Assembly: GCA_964586775.1 (NCBI GenBank)
Contig: CAZPJD010000165.1
Coordinates: 1 to 55,769, forward strand
Length of the DNA: 55,769 bases
Reading direction: 5' to 3'
From: JADLEX01 sp964586775
Lineage (GTDB): Bacteria > Lernaellota > Lernaellaia > JACKCT01
Shown: in pieces, positions 16,494-26,031 of the stretch
Position numbering within the stretch: position 1 is the stretch's first letter
Layout: every line of letters starts with the position of its first letter
Position numbers and translations under genes: made by a program
Notes under the pieces: model-generated
Seen by the model: only the letters and a program-made list of their open reading frames with translations
The model's database searches: none
Told to the model about the DNA's origin: nothing

Positions 16494-17714
16494 TCACAGA
16501 TCGCCGAACGGCAGCGCCGTGACGCCAGGGGCGAGCGGCAGACGCACCGAACCCGTGTGCACGACGTAGCCGGGGAGTGCGGCGTCGCCGAGGTCGTCGC
16601 GAAACGCGCGGATTCCCGCGGCCATTTCGGGCCTGGGCGTTGCCGAAGTCTTGACCTCGATCGGCACGAGTCCCCGCCCGGTCTCGACGACGAAATCGAC
16701 CTCGCGTCCCGTCGATGTGCGCCAGAACCAGATGCGTCCGTCGATTCCGCGATGCGTCAGGCTCTTGAGAATTTCCGAAAACACCGCCGTCTCGAAGATC
16801 GCGCCGGCCATCGGTCCAGATGCGGCGTGCTCGGCGTCGCGCAGCCCGACGAGACGGCAGAGCGTCCCGGTGTCGGTGAAATACACCTTGGGCGTTTTCA
16901 CGAGCCGCTTGCCGATGTTGGCAAAGTACGGACGCACGACGACGATCAGAAACGATGTTTCGAGGATGGACAGCCACGTCTTGGCGGTGTTCAGCGCGAC
17001 GCCGATGTCCCGCGCCACGTCCGCGAGGTTGAGCAGGCTCGCGCTGCGGGCGGCGATCACGCGCAGGAAGTTCTGAAACAACCCGAGATCGCCCACCTGA
17101 CGCAGCAGGCGCACGTCGCGCTCGATGTAGGTCTGCACGTAGCTCGAATGCCAAAGCGCCGCGTCGCGCCTCCGATTCGCGACGAGCTCGGGAAAAGCTC
17201 CGCGCACGAGTTCCTTCCAAAGCGTGCGTGGGGCGATGGCGGCGCGCTCGCGGGCACGCCGCGTTTCCCACGGCAAGGGATCCGTCGGGCGCCCGGCCGC
17301 TTCGCCGCGCGAAAACGGGAGCAGGCGAAGAATGGCCGCGCGCCCGGCCAGCGATTCCGCCACGCGCTCCATGAGCAGCAGGTTCTGCGAGCCGGTCAGC
17401 AGATAGCGCCCGCGCCGGTCGCGATCCTCGTCGATCCGCTCCTTGATGTACGGCAACAGCTCCGGCGCGTGCTGCACCTCGTCCAGAATCAGCGGGGTAC
17501 GATGCGCCGCGAGAAATCCTCGCGGGTCGGCGAGCGCCGCGGCGCGCACGTCGGGCGTTTCGAGCGATACGTAATCGCATCGCCCGCCGAACACGTGGCG
17601 CAGCAGCGTCGTCTTGCCGGACTGGCGCGGGCCGGTCAGCACGACGGCGGGGAACTCCCGCGCCGCTTTTTTCAGCATCGGCTCCAGCGCGCGAGGTCGG
17701 TAGGCCGGTGTCAT
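16494..17714 (-). CDS. AAA_14/DUF4143 family ATPase
   Basis: A 406-residue protein with Walker A GPRQSGKTTLL near residue 29, Walker B TPLILDEVQ, sensor region YLLTGSQNLLLM, a central winged-helix part, and a C-terminal DUF4143 domain ending in a PD-(D/E)XK-like core (REVDFVVETGRGLVPIEVK). Such ATPases are common, often mobile, and of unclear function. The start at ATG 17714 is favoured by GGAG seven bases upstream rather than the ATG at 17735. A 31-bp interrupted palindrome lies 17-47 bases upstream of the start, suggesting control by a dimeric repressor or by the protein itself. Confidence 0.88.
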   Translation of the reverse strand: MTPAYRPRALEPMLKKAAREFPAVVLTGPRQSGKTTLLRHVFGGRCDYVSLETPDVRAAALADPRGFLAAHRTPLILDEVQHAPELLPYIKERIDEDRDRRGRYLLTGSQNLLLMERVAESLAGRAAILRLLPFSRGEAAGRPTDPLPWETRRARERAAIAPRTLWKELVRGAFPELVANRRRDAALWHSSYVQTYIERDVRLLRQVGDLGLFQNFLRVIAARSASLLNLADVARDIGVALNTAKTWLSILETSFLIVVVRPYFANIGKRLVKTPKVYFTDTGTLCRLVGLRDAEHAASGPMAGAIFETAVFSEILKSLTHRGIDGRIWFWRTSTGREVDFVVETGRGLVPIEVKTSATPRPEMAAGIRAFRDDLGDAALPGYVVHTGSVRLPLAPGVTALPFGDL

Positions 17715-17730
17715 GGCGAATCTCCGTATG

Positions 17731-17761
17731 TGCAATTATGCATTTCAAATGCAGATTTGCA
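17731..17761. promoter_or_regulatory. Interrupted palindrome, putative operator
   Basis: A perfect 15-bp palindrome (TGCATTT-C-AAATGCA, 17739-17753) is nested in an outer pair TGCAA (17731-17735) and TTGCA (17757-17761), all on one symmetry axis. It is AT-rich against its surroundings and sits directly before the DUF4143 ATPase gene. The architecture is typical of an operator for a dimeric regulator. Confidence 0.6.
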
Positions 17762-17799
17762 ACATCCGGCGGTTCGCGGCGGCCCGACTCGCGTGCCCG

Positions 17800-19494
17800 T
17801 CAGTCCTTCAGCTCGTACGCGTCCTTGAGCGGATACACCGCGTTCTCCCAGATGCGCGCGTAGCGCTCGGCATCGACCGCCGGTTTGCGGATCATCCGCA
17901 TGCACAGCGCCATCTGCGCCTCGGTGGAGGACGGCTTGCCGTGCACCGCGAGCGCGAAGCGCGAGAAGTCGCGCACCATGAAGTCGAAAATCCGATCGAC
18001 GTGATCGGCGTCGATGCCGTAGATCTTCGCGTTTTCCAAAACCAGTTGCCCGTAGGCCACGAGCGTGAAGATTTCGCCGATGGCCAGCAGGAAGTCGATG
18101 TCTTTTTGCTGGTCGGCGTCGGGCGTCGCGGTCATCAGGAACTCGCGGAACACCTCGATCTGCTCGCAAAACACGGCGAGGTTCGGCGTGTCGTAGAGCG
18201 CGTATGCCGCGTGGTAGTCGTGGAAGCGGATCTTGCCCAGGCCCTTCGTCGGACCCTGCCGAAACAGGAAGTCGTCGTTGCGCGCTTCGTCGACGCGGCC
18301 GATCTCGGGGAACTCGCCGGGCGCGAAGAAGTAGTTGGGCATGAACTTGACGATGAGCGCGATGTTGACGTGCACCGTGCCCTCGAGCTTGGGCAACGCG
18401 CGGATGTCGCGGGCGGCCATCTCGAAGAACGTGCTCTTCTCGAAGCCCTTGGCGGCGATCACGTCCCACATCAGGTTCATTACCTCTTCGCCCTGCGTGG
18501 TCACCTTCATCTTCACGATCGGGTTGTAGAGCAGATAGCGCCGGTCCTCGGCCGACGCGGTGCGCATGTAGTCCGCGGCGCGAAGCGCGAAGAGCTTCAT
18601 GGCGACAAGCCGCGCGTAGGCATCGACGAACATCTGCTTCACGTGCGGGAAGTCGGTGACCGCCATGCCGTAAAGCCGACGGTTCGCCGCGTGGCGCATC
18701 GCTTCGTAGAGCGAATGGGTGCACATGCCGATCGACGCCCAGCCCAGGTTGTACTTGCCGATGTTGACCGTGTTGAGCGCCGAGTCCCACGCCTCGGGCC
18801 CGCGCGAGAGGATGTCGTCGTCGTTGATCGGGTAGTCGTGCAGCCGGAACTCCGAGACATAATTCTGGCTCGCGCACACATTCTGCACGCACTCGTATTT
18901 GGGGTGCTGCGAGTCGACGGCGAAGAAGGTGTAGTCCTTCGTGCCGGCGATCTTGCCGAAGACCGACACCATCGCGGCCTCGTTGCCGTTGCCGATGTAG
19001 TACTTGTCGCCCTCGGCCAGGTACGTGCCCTCGCCCAGCGGCTTGAGCATCATGTCGGTGGAGTACACGTCCGCGCCATGTTCCTTTTCGGACAGGCCGA
19101 ACCCGAAGACTCCGCCATCGGCGAGCGCCGCCGCCGCGCGTTTTTTCGCCGTTTCGTTTGGCGACATCCAGATCGGGCCGAGGCCGAGGATCGACACCTG
19201 CCACGTGTACCAATAGGCAAGGCCGTAGAAGCCCAGGATTTCGTTGAACTCGCAGTTGCGCCACGTGTCCCAACGGCTGTCGGGGCCGCCGTAGGGCGCG
19301 GGCGTGAGCAGGTCGGCGAAGATGCGATTCGCCTTCACAAATTGCAGGAAGTCGGCGTACCACGTGTGCTCGCGGTCGTCCTGCTTGATGCGCGCCTTTC
19401 CCTTTTTCTCGAAAAACTCGACGGTCTTGCGCATGATCTCGGCCGAGCGGGCGTCGGGGTAGGGGCGCGTGAGCTTCGCGGGATTGAGCAGCAT
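17800..19494 (-). CDS. Acyl-CoA dehydrogenase
   Basis: A 564-residue flavoprotein of the acyl-CoA dehydrogenase family. The FAD/substrate region is FGFGLSEKEHGADVYSTDMML (about residue 140), followed by the middle beta-domain with GDKYYIGNGNEAAMVSVFGKI and a long C-terminal helical domain (ASIGMCTHSLYEAMRHAANRRLYG). The family oxidises acyl-CoA at the alpha-beta bond and passes electrons to ETF. At 564 residues it is longer than the usual 380, like the large bacterial forms. ATG 19494 is chosen for its GAGGA site; an upstream in-frame ATG at 19581 lacks one. No other beta-oxidation genes are adjacent. Confidence 0.88.
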   Translation of the reverse strand: MLLNPAKLTRPYPDARSAEIMRKTVEFFEKKGKARIKQDDREHTWYADFLQFVKANRIFADLLTPAPYGGPDSRWDTWRNCEFNEILGFYGLAYWYTWQVSILGLGPIWMSPNETAKKRAAAALADGGVFGFGLSEKEHGADVYSTDMMLKPLGEGTYLAEGDKYYIGNGNEAAMVSVFGKIAGTKDYTFFAVDSQHPKYECVQNVCASQNYVSEFRLHDYPINDDDILSRGPEAWDSALNTVNIGKYNLGWASIGMCTHSLYEAMRHAANRRLYGMAVTDFPHVKQMFVDAYARLVAMKLFALRAADYMRTASAEDRRYLLYNPIVKMKVTTQGEEVMNLMWDVIAAKGFEKSTFFEMAARDIRALPKLEGTVHVNIALIVKFMPNYFFAPGEFPEIGRVDEARNDDFLFRQGPTKGLGKIRFHDYHAAYALYDTPNLAVFCEQIEVFREFLMTATPDADQQKDIDFLLAIGEIFTLVAYGQLVLENAKIYGIDADHVDRIFDFMVRDFSRFALAVHGKPSSTEAQMALCMRMIRKPAVDAERYARIWENAVYPLKDAYELKD

Positions 19495-19608
19495 GGCGGT
19501 CCTCGTGGAGGTTGGCGGGCAACGGGCCGGTCCGTTTATGGCATCGGGAGAAGTCGATGTCAAAGTCGAAATCGGCGGCAACGGTGCCGATTTGCCGGCT
19601 GGATCTCC

Positions 19609-19637
19609 TTGTCCGCGCGGCGCGCGCGGCGTAAGGT
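19609..19637 (+). promoter_or_regulatory. Promoter candidate for the M28 peptidase gene
   Basis: TTGTCC (19609-19614) and TAAGGT (19632-19637) are separated by 17 bases, and the -10 ends 28 bases before the ATG at 19665. The -10 variant TAAGGT is also seen before livM. Confidence 0.5.
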
Positions 19638-19664
19638 GCGCGCTCTGCTCGGGGGAGCGCGATC

Positions 19665-20864
19665 ATGACCATGCTCGACAACGCGCGCATCACGATGCTC
19701 GACATCATCCGCGGGATCTACGCCCATCCGCAGCGCGGCGCGTGTACCGAATCGGAGCGCGCGGCGTCGGCCTTCGTTTACGACGTGATGGAAAAAGAGG
19801 GCTTCGCGCCGGGCTTTCACGACTTCACGGTCCGCCCGGATTTTCACGTCGCCTACGCGCTGCACTTCGTGCTGGCCATCGGTTTTGGCCTTCTCGCGCG
19901 ATGCTGCCCGATTCTGTCGATCGGCGGCCTCGTCTTCGTGATGCTGAGTTTCTACGGCGACGCGACGCTGCGTTGGTATTGGTTGCGCCGCCTGACGCGA
20001 AAGGGGACATCGCGCCACGTGATCGGCCGCGTCGGCCCCGAGAACGCCAAGCGCACGATCATCCTCTCGGGTCATCACGACGCGGGCCAGACCTCGAAGT
20101 GGATCTTCGAGCCTGCCAAGCTCAAGGCGCAGCAGCGTTTCTGGAAGCAAAAGCTCGGCACTCCGATGCCGCAGTACGTGCTGATCTTCGGCGGTATGAG
20201 CCTGGTGCTGTTGTCGGCGGTGCTGCGCGCGCTGGGTCACACGTGCGTGTTCACGCGGGGATTCGAGCTGGCGGGATATGTCGTTTGCGCCATCGCGGCC
20301 TTCGGGCACATGACGATGTGGCGCAAGGGTTTCGCGGGCGGCGCGAACGACAATGCGTCGGGCGTCGCCGCGTCGATCGAAATTGCGCGAAGGCTGCGTG
20401 ATAATCTGCCGCCCGATACGAAGCTCGTCGTATTGTCGTTCGGCTCCGAGGAAACGATGGTGATGGGCTCGGGGACGACGGTGAAAACAATCTTCGCGGG
20501 CGTCGATCGCGAACGCACTTACGCGATCAACCTCGACGGCGTGGGCGGCGGCGACATCCGCTACTGTCTCGGCGAGGGGCTTTTGTGCGTGTACCCCTTT
20601 GATCCCGAGCTCGTCGCCGCGGCCCGGCACGTGGCGCGCCGACCCGGCTTCGAGCGCTTCATCCCCTACACGATTCGCTCGGGCGCGTCCGACGCCCTGC
20701 CCTTCGTCCACGCGGGGATCAAGGCCATCTCGCTCATCGGTCTCGACGAGGACGACTATCCGCCCAACTACCACTGGCACACGGACACGCCCGAAAACAT
20801 CGACGAGGGCTCGCTGGACCTGGCCGTGCGCGCAACGATCGAGATGATCCGCCGGCTCGACTGA
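19665..20864 (+). CDS. Membrane-embedded M28-family metallopeptidase
   Basis: A 399-residue protein combining a zinc aminopeptidase fold with four predicted membrane segments (about residues 62-95 and 168-215). The metal ligands of M28 can be read: H138 in SGHHDAG, D229 in ANDNASG, E262-E263 in FGSEET, an Asp in INLDGVGGGD and a late His in YHWHTDTPEN. The membrane segments interrupt the catalytic domain between the first and second ligand. It probably removes amino acids from peptides at the inner membrane. ATG 19665 follows GGGGGAG. The gene is divergent from the acyl-CoA dehydrogenase and ends 12 bases from livF, tail to tail. Confidence 0.85.
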   Translation: MTMLDNARITMLDIIRGIYAHPQRGACTESERAASAFVYDVMEKEGFAPGFHDFTVRPDFHVAYALHFVLAIGFGLLARCCPILSIGGLVFVMLSFYGDATLRWYWLRRLTRKGTSRHVIGRVGPENAKRTIILSGHHDAGQTSKWIFEPAKLKAQQRFWKQKLGTPMPQYVLIFGGMSLVLLSAVLRALGHTCVFTRGFELAGYVVCAIAAFGHMTMWRKGFAGGANDNASGVAASIEIARRLRDNLPPDTKLVVLSFGSEETMVMGSGTTVKTIFAGVDRERTYAINLDGVGGGDIRYCLGEGLLCVYPFDPELVAAARHVARRPGFERFIPYTIRSGASDALPFVHAGIKAISLIGLDEDDYPPNYHWHTDTPENIDEGSLDLAVRATIEMIRRLD

Positions 20865-20876
20865 GCGCGACGGGAT

Positions 20877-21646
<770 letters not shown>

Positions 21647-21650
<4 letters not shown>

Positions 21651-22423
21651 GCCGATCGCTCCGTCGCCTCGCCCAGGTAGGCGCGCGCGACCTCGGGGTC
21701 CTCGGCAATGGCCGCGGGCGGACCCGACGCGATGGCCTCGCCGTGGTCGAGCACCAGCACGCGGTCGGCGAGGGCCATGACGAGGTTCATGTCGTGCTCG
21801 ACCAGCAGCAGCGTGACGCCCAGGTCGTCGCGGATGTCGCGGATGCGCCAGAGCAGCTCCGAACGCTCCTCGTGGTTCATGCCGGCGGCGGGCTCGTCGA
21901 GCAGCAGCAGCCGCGGGCCGAGCGCCAGCGCCCGCGCCATTTCGACCAGCTTGCGCGTGCCGTAGGGCAGCATGCCCACGGGCAAATCGCGCGCGGCGTG
22001 CAGGTCGAGAAAGTCGATGATGCGCTCGGCGTGTTCGCGCGCGGCGATTTCCTCGCGTCGCGCGCCGGGGCCGAAGACCGCGCAGCGCCACGTGAGCGCC
22101 TTCATCGCCAGGTGCCGGCCGAGCAGCAGGTTGTCCATCGTGGTCATGTGCGTGAAGAGCTCGATATTCTGGAAGGTGCGCGCGATGCCGAGGCGCGCCG
22201 CGCGGTCGGGGCGGATGCCCGTCACGTCGGCGTCCTCGAAATACACCCGCCCCTCCCCCGGCTTGTAGATCCCGTTCACGCAGTTGAAGAGCGTCGTCTT
22301 GCCCGCGCCATTCGGCCCGAGGATGGCGAAGATCTCGCCGCGCTCCACCGCGAAGCTCACGTCGCGCAGCGCGGCGAGACCGCCGAATCGGATCGAAAGG
22401 TTTTCGACGCGCAGGATCGTCAC
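21647..22423 (-). CDS. livG: Branched-chain amino acid ABC transporter ATPase
   Basis: A 258-residue ATPase with Walker A GPNGAGKTTLFNCVNG, the LivG-type signature LPYGTRKLVEMARAL, Walker B LLLLDEPAAGMN and H-loop LLVEHDMN. The start is GTG 22423, one base after the livK stop. The stop overlaps the livF start by four bases, so the ATPases are translationally coupled. Confidence 0.95.
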
Positions 22424-22424
22424 G

Positions 22425-23657
22425 TCAGGGGGCCTGCCAGTCGGCGAGCTGCGCCAGCTTGCCCTCGCGGGCCTGCGCCAAAAACACCTGATCGATGCCC
22501 TGCCGGTCGTTCGGCCCGAAGGTGATGCGTTGCGCGTAGTCGCCGTTCCAGTTCTGGAGCGATTCCAGCGCGGCCACCAGCTTGTCCGTCGTCAGGTCGG
22601 GACCCGCGCGACGCAGTCCCTCGACCAGCGGCTCGGCCAGCGCGAAGGCGACCATCGTGTAATTGCCGAGGGTGAGCGGCGGGCTCTGTTTCGCCATCTG
22701 GTCGCGGTACTTCTGCACGCCGGGCGCGGCGTCCTCGGGCAGCGGCATCCAGTCGGCGAGGATGGTGCCGTTCCACGAATCGCCCGCGAGCTGGAACATG
22801 ATCGGGTCGGTGACGGTGGACGTGGAGAGGAACTGCGGCGCGAACTTGATCTTGGCGCACTCCTTCACGAAGGTCGCGGCGAACTTGGTCGTGGACCACA
22901 ACACCACCGCCTCGGCCCCGCTCGATTTGAGCTTGAGCGCTTGCGACGACAGGTCGGTGTCGGTCAGTTCGTGCGAGACCATCGCGGCCTCGCCGAGGCC
23001 GAGGCCCGCGAGCGTCGCCTTCACGGTCGCAACGCCTTCCTGACCGAAGGCGTCGTTCTGATAGAAGATCGCGAACTTCGTCTTCTTCAGGTTCGTGGCC
23101 GCATAGGTGACGAGCGTCTTCGCCTCGACCCGGTAGGTCGGATACACGGCGAAACGCAGCTTCGAGGGCGGGCTCGCCCACGCCGACGAACCCGTCGCCG
23201 GGCCGACCCACACCTTGCCCGCGGCCTCGATCGTGTCCTTCACCGCCATGCCCGGCGCGGTGCCCACGCCGCCGACGAACGCGAAGACGCCGTCTTTTTC
23301 GATCATCTCCTTCACCGCGCTCACGGTGCGCGAGGGCTGATAGCCGTCGTCGCGCGCGAGCAAAACGATCTTGCGTCCGTGGATGCCGCCCGCCTCGTTC
23401 ACCATGTCGAAATACGCCTGCATCGAGCGCGCGACGATGCCGTACGCCGACGCCGGACCGCTCATCGGCGCCCAGGTGCCGATGCGGATTTCGGTGTCGG
23501 TGATGCCGCTCGGCGCGGCGGTCGGCGTCGCGGGCGCTACTTGCGCGGCGGCGTCGGGCGCGGACGGCGCGGGCGGGGGCGCTTCGTGCGCCGGGGGTTT
23601 GCACGCGATCGCCGCGAGGGCGAGCGCCATCAGGATGACCGTGATTCGAGCGCGCAT
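22425..23657 (-). CDS. livK: Branched-chain amino acid ABC transporter substrate-binding lipoprotein
   Basis: A 410-residue periplasmic binding protein of the LivJ/LivK type. A short signal peptide ends with Cys19 (AAIAC), followed by a Pro/Ala-rich linker (about 20-50) instead of the Asp-rich linker seen in other lipoproteins of the window. The two-lobed binding fold begins at ITDTEIRIGTWAPMSGPASAYG, with FVGGVGTAPGMAVKD and FAIFYQNDAFGQEGV. The start at ATG 23657 follows GGAGGAGG. It sits between the permease and ATPase genes, so it is the dedicated binding protein. Ligand specificity (amino acid, urea or another compound) cannot be fixed from sequence. Confidence 0.93.
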   Translation of the reverse strand: MRARITVILMALALAAIACKPPAHEAPPPAPSAPDAAAQVAPATPTAAPSGITDTEIRIGTWAPMSGPASAYGIVARSMQAYFDMVNEAGGIHGRKIVLLARDDGYQPSRTVSAVKEMIEKDGVFAFVGGVGTAPGMAVKDTIEAAGKVWVGPATGSSAWASPPSKLRFAVYPTYRVEAKTLVTYAATNLKKTKFAIFYQNDAFGQEGVATVKATLAGLGLGEAAMVSHELTDTDLSSQALKLKSSGAEAVVLWSTTKFAATFVKECAKIKFAPQFLSTSTVTDPIMFQLAGDSWNGTILADWMPLPEDAAPGVQKYRDQMAKQSPPLTLGNYTMVAFALAEPLVEGLRRAGPDLTTDKLVAALESLQNWNGDYAQRITFGPNDRQGIDQVFLAQAREGKLAQLADWQAP

Positions 23658-23693
23658 GGGTTGCCTCCTCCTATCCATTCTACCGGCGAAAAA

Positions 23694-24569
23694 TCAGACC
23701 TTCTTGCGTCGATGGTGTCCGAACAGCCCGCTCGGACGAAGCGTGAGCATGAGAATGATGACCGCGAACGCCACCGTGGACTTGAACTGCGGCGAGATGT
23801 AGCCGCCCACGAGGTTCTCGACGATGCCGAGAATCCATCCGCCCACCGCCGCGCCCGGCAGGCTCGTCAGGCCGCCCAGCACCGCCGCCGCAAACGCCTT
23901 GAGCAGCGGCGCGACCATCATGTTGGGATCGACCAGCGTGACCGGCGCGATCAGCACCCCCGACAGCGCGCCGAGCCCGCACGCGAGCCCCCACGCGAGC
24001 ATGTGGATGCGGTTGACGCGGATGCCCATGATCCGCGCGGCCTCGGGATTTTGCGACACCGCCTTCATCGCGGTGCCCGTGCGCGTGAATCGGAAGAACG
24101 CCGCGAGCGCGCCCATCGTCACCAGCGACACCGCGACGATCAGGGCGTTCAGACGACTCACGACGAGCGTGGACGTGATCTCGAAGACCTCCGTGTCGGA
24201 GACCGGCGAGGGAAGCGCCTTGGTGTCGGTGCCCGCGACCACGCCCACCACCGATCCAAGCACGAGTTCGAGCCCAAGCGTGAGGATCACGAGGCCGAGC
24301 AGGTTCGGCTCCTTGGCGCGGCGCAGCAGCGCGAACTGCGTGAGCATGCCGAGCCCGGCGCCCACGACGACCGCCGCCGCGGCCGATGGCCAAAACGGCC
24401 AGCCGATTTGCGTGACCAGCGCCCACGCCACGAAGGTGGCCGTCATGGCGAGGGCGCTCTGCGCGAAGTTGATGACCTCGGTCGTTTTGTAGACGAGCAC
24501 GAGCGACAGGCCGATCAGCCCGTACACGCTGCCCATCGCGATTCCGTTGACGACCAACTGCGCCAGCAC
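23694..24569 (-). CDS. livH: Branched-chain amino acid ABC transporter permease
   Basis: A 291-residue inner-membrane permease with about eight hydrophobic helices and the LivH signature regions VNGIAMGSVYGLIGLSLVLVY at the start and ISQ-like NPEAARIMGIRVNRIHMLAW in the EAA loop. The start is GTG 24569, preceded by GGAGG. It follows livM by 12 bases and precedes livK by 36 bases. It ends with a basic tail HHRRKKV. Confidence 0.94.
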   Translation of the reverse strand: MLAQLVVNGIAMGSVYGLIGLSLVLVYKTTEVINFAQSALAMTATFVAWALVTQIGWPFWPSAAAAVVVGAGLGMLTQFALLRRAKEPNLLGLVILTLGLELVLGSVVGVVAGTDTKALPSPVSDTEVFEITSTLVVSRLNALIVAVSLVTMGALAAFFRFTRTGTAMKAVSQNPEAARIMGIRVNRIHMLAWGLACGLGALSGVLIAPVTLVDPNMMVAPLLKAFAAAVLGGLTSLPGAAVGGWILGIVENLVGGYISPQFKSTVAFAVIILMLTLRPSGLFGHHRRKKV

Positions 24570-24581
24570 GCGTCGCGCCTC

Positions 24582-25562
24582 CTAAAACGGCCAGGTCTTC
24601 CAGTAGCGTTTGATCGTGAGCCAACGTCCGCGAAGCCCCGCCGGCTCGAAAAGCACCACCGCGATCATCACCGCGCCGACGATGATGGCCGAATACGATT
24701 TCGCCCCCGAGAACGCGAGCTCGATCCCGACCAGCAGCGACGGCCCGAGCACCGAGCCGAGCACCGAACCGAGCCCACCCACCACGACCATCGCGAGCAT
24801 CTTGATCGAGAGGAACAGATCGAAGTTCTCCGGGGCGATGAACCCCGCGTTGTGCGCGTAAAGCGAACCCGCGATGCCCGCGAAAAACGTCGAGATCGCG
24901 AACGCGCGCGTCTTGTACGCCGTCAGATCGACGCCCGACGCCTGCGCAGCCACGTCGCTGTCGCGGATCGCGCCGAGCGCGCGCCCGACGCGCGAACGCT
25001 GCAGATTGTACCCCGCGATCACGCACAGCACCGTGACCGGCATGATGACGGCGTAGCGCGCGGCGTCGGTGGCGAGCGCCACGCCCGCGATGGAAATCGG
25101 CGGCGTGTGCAGCCCCATATGCCCGCCGGTCAGCGACTCCCAGTAGCCGAGGATCTGCTGCGTCGCGATGCCGAAACCCATCGTGGCGATGGTCAGGTAC
25201 GGACCCTCCAGACGTAGAGCGGGCAGACCGACGACGAATCCCAGCGCGCCCGACACGGCGCCCGCCGCGACCAGCGCAAAGACGAACGGCACGCCCGCGC
25301 CGACGAGCACCACGCTGGTGTAGGCCCCGATGGCGAGAAACGCCGCGTGGCCGAGCGAGATGAGACCCGTCGTGCCGACGAGCAGATTGAGCCCGACCGC
25401 GAGCACGATGTGGATGGCGATCTGGTTGAGCGCGAAGATCCGCCAGCCGGGCAGCACGAAGGGCGCGGCGGCGAGCAGCGCCATAAGCGCCGCGAAGGCG
25501 ATCGCCGACGCGCGCGTCGAAAACAGGCGCAGATCCTGCGCATGCGAGAGCTTACGATCCAT
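24582..25562 (-). CDS. livM: Branched-chain amino acid ABC transporter permease
   Basis: A 326-residue permease, first gene of the liv operon, with eight or so transmembrane helices. The LivM motifs are GLNLLVGTTGLISLGHAAFLAIGAYT and the coupling loop NLQRSRVGRALGAIRDSDVAAQASGVD. I choose ATG 25562 over the in-frame TTG at 25616 because a promoter (TTGACG-16-TAAGGT, 25616-25589) overlaps the longer version and would start transcription near 25582. Confidence 0.94.
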   Translation of the reverse strand: MDRKLSHAQDLRLFSTRASAIAFAALMALLAAAPFVLPGWRIFALNQIAIHIVLAVGLNLLVGTTGLISLGHAAFLAIGAYTSVVLVGAGVPFVFALVAAGAVSGALGFVVGLPALRLEGPYLTIATMGFGIATQQILGYWESLTGGHMGLHTPPISIAGVALATDAARYAVIMPVTVLCVIAGYNLQRSRVGRALGAIRDSDVAAQASGVDLTAYKTRAFAISTFFAGIAGSLYAHNAGFIAPENFDLFLSIKMLAMVVVGGLGSVLGSVLGPSLLVGIELAFSGAKSYSAIIVGAVMIAVVLFEPAGLRGRWLTIKRYWKTWPF

Positions 25563-25588
25563 GGCACCCGGCGGTTGGCGAAAGAGCG

Positions 25589-25616
25589 ACCTTAGCCATT
25601 TTTCGCCGAGCGTCAA
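25589..25616 (-). promoter_or_regulatory. Promoter candidate for the liv operon
   Basis: On the minus strand TTGACG (25616-25611) and TAAGGT (25594-25589) are 16 bases apart. Transcription would begin near 25582, leaving a leader of about 20 bases before livM. Confidence 0.5.
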
Positions 25617-26031
25617 ATAAGCGGATGCGCGTCGCGCCGCCGCGTCCCGCCAGTCGCGCCAGACAGTGGTGTCGACGAGCTGCGCGGACCGAAAAACGCC
25701 ATCGTCACGTCGACTTCAATTTCTCCACCGTCAGACCTCCGAAGCTCAGTCACTTGCGCCGCCAGGACGTCATGTCGCCATCGGTCAGCACAGAGATTCT
25801 GGAAATGGAAGTTGCGCATCAAGCATAAATGCATGATAATGCAGATGATTTAATGACCTCTCAGTGAAAACGTAAAATAGCGCTTCAAATCTGACCGATT
25901 TTTGTAACCGGTCGTAGAACTGTTATTTGATCTTGAAATTTCCCGCGGACCGATTAGTGTGCCGTGGAGAGGCGCGCGCTCGGTTGCGGCCTCGCACGAC
26001 GACTCGGGGCAAGAAGTTTCGCCGTGACGGA
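25617..26031. other. Intergenic region without a supported gene
   Basis: Between livM and the alpha/beta hydrolase. The part from about 25800 to 25940 is AT-rich for this genome and probably holds promoters. Short reading frames on both strands (for example 25613-25834 minus) have no ribosome binding site, unusual composition and no recognisable product, so I do not call them. No strong hairpin or RNA is visible. Confidence 0.6.

Noticed and set aside
22284..25217. 977-codon plus-strand frame across the liv operon
   Set aside because: It is Arg/His/Asp-rich with no domain, and lies antisense to five well-identified transporter genes.
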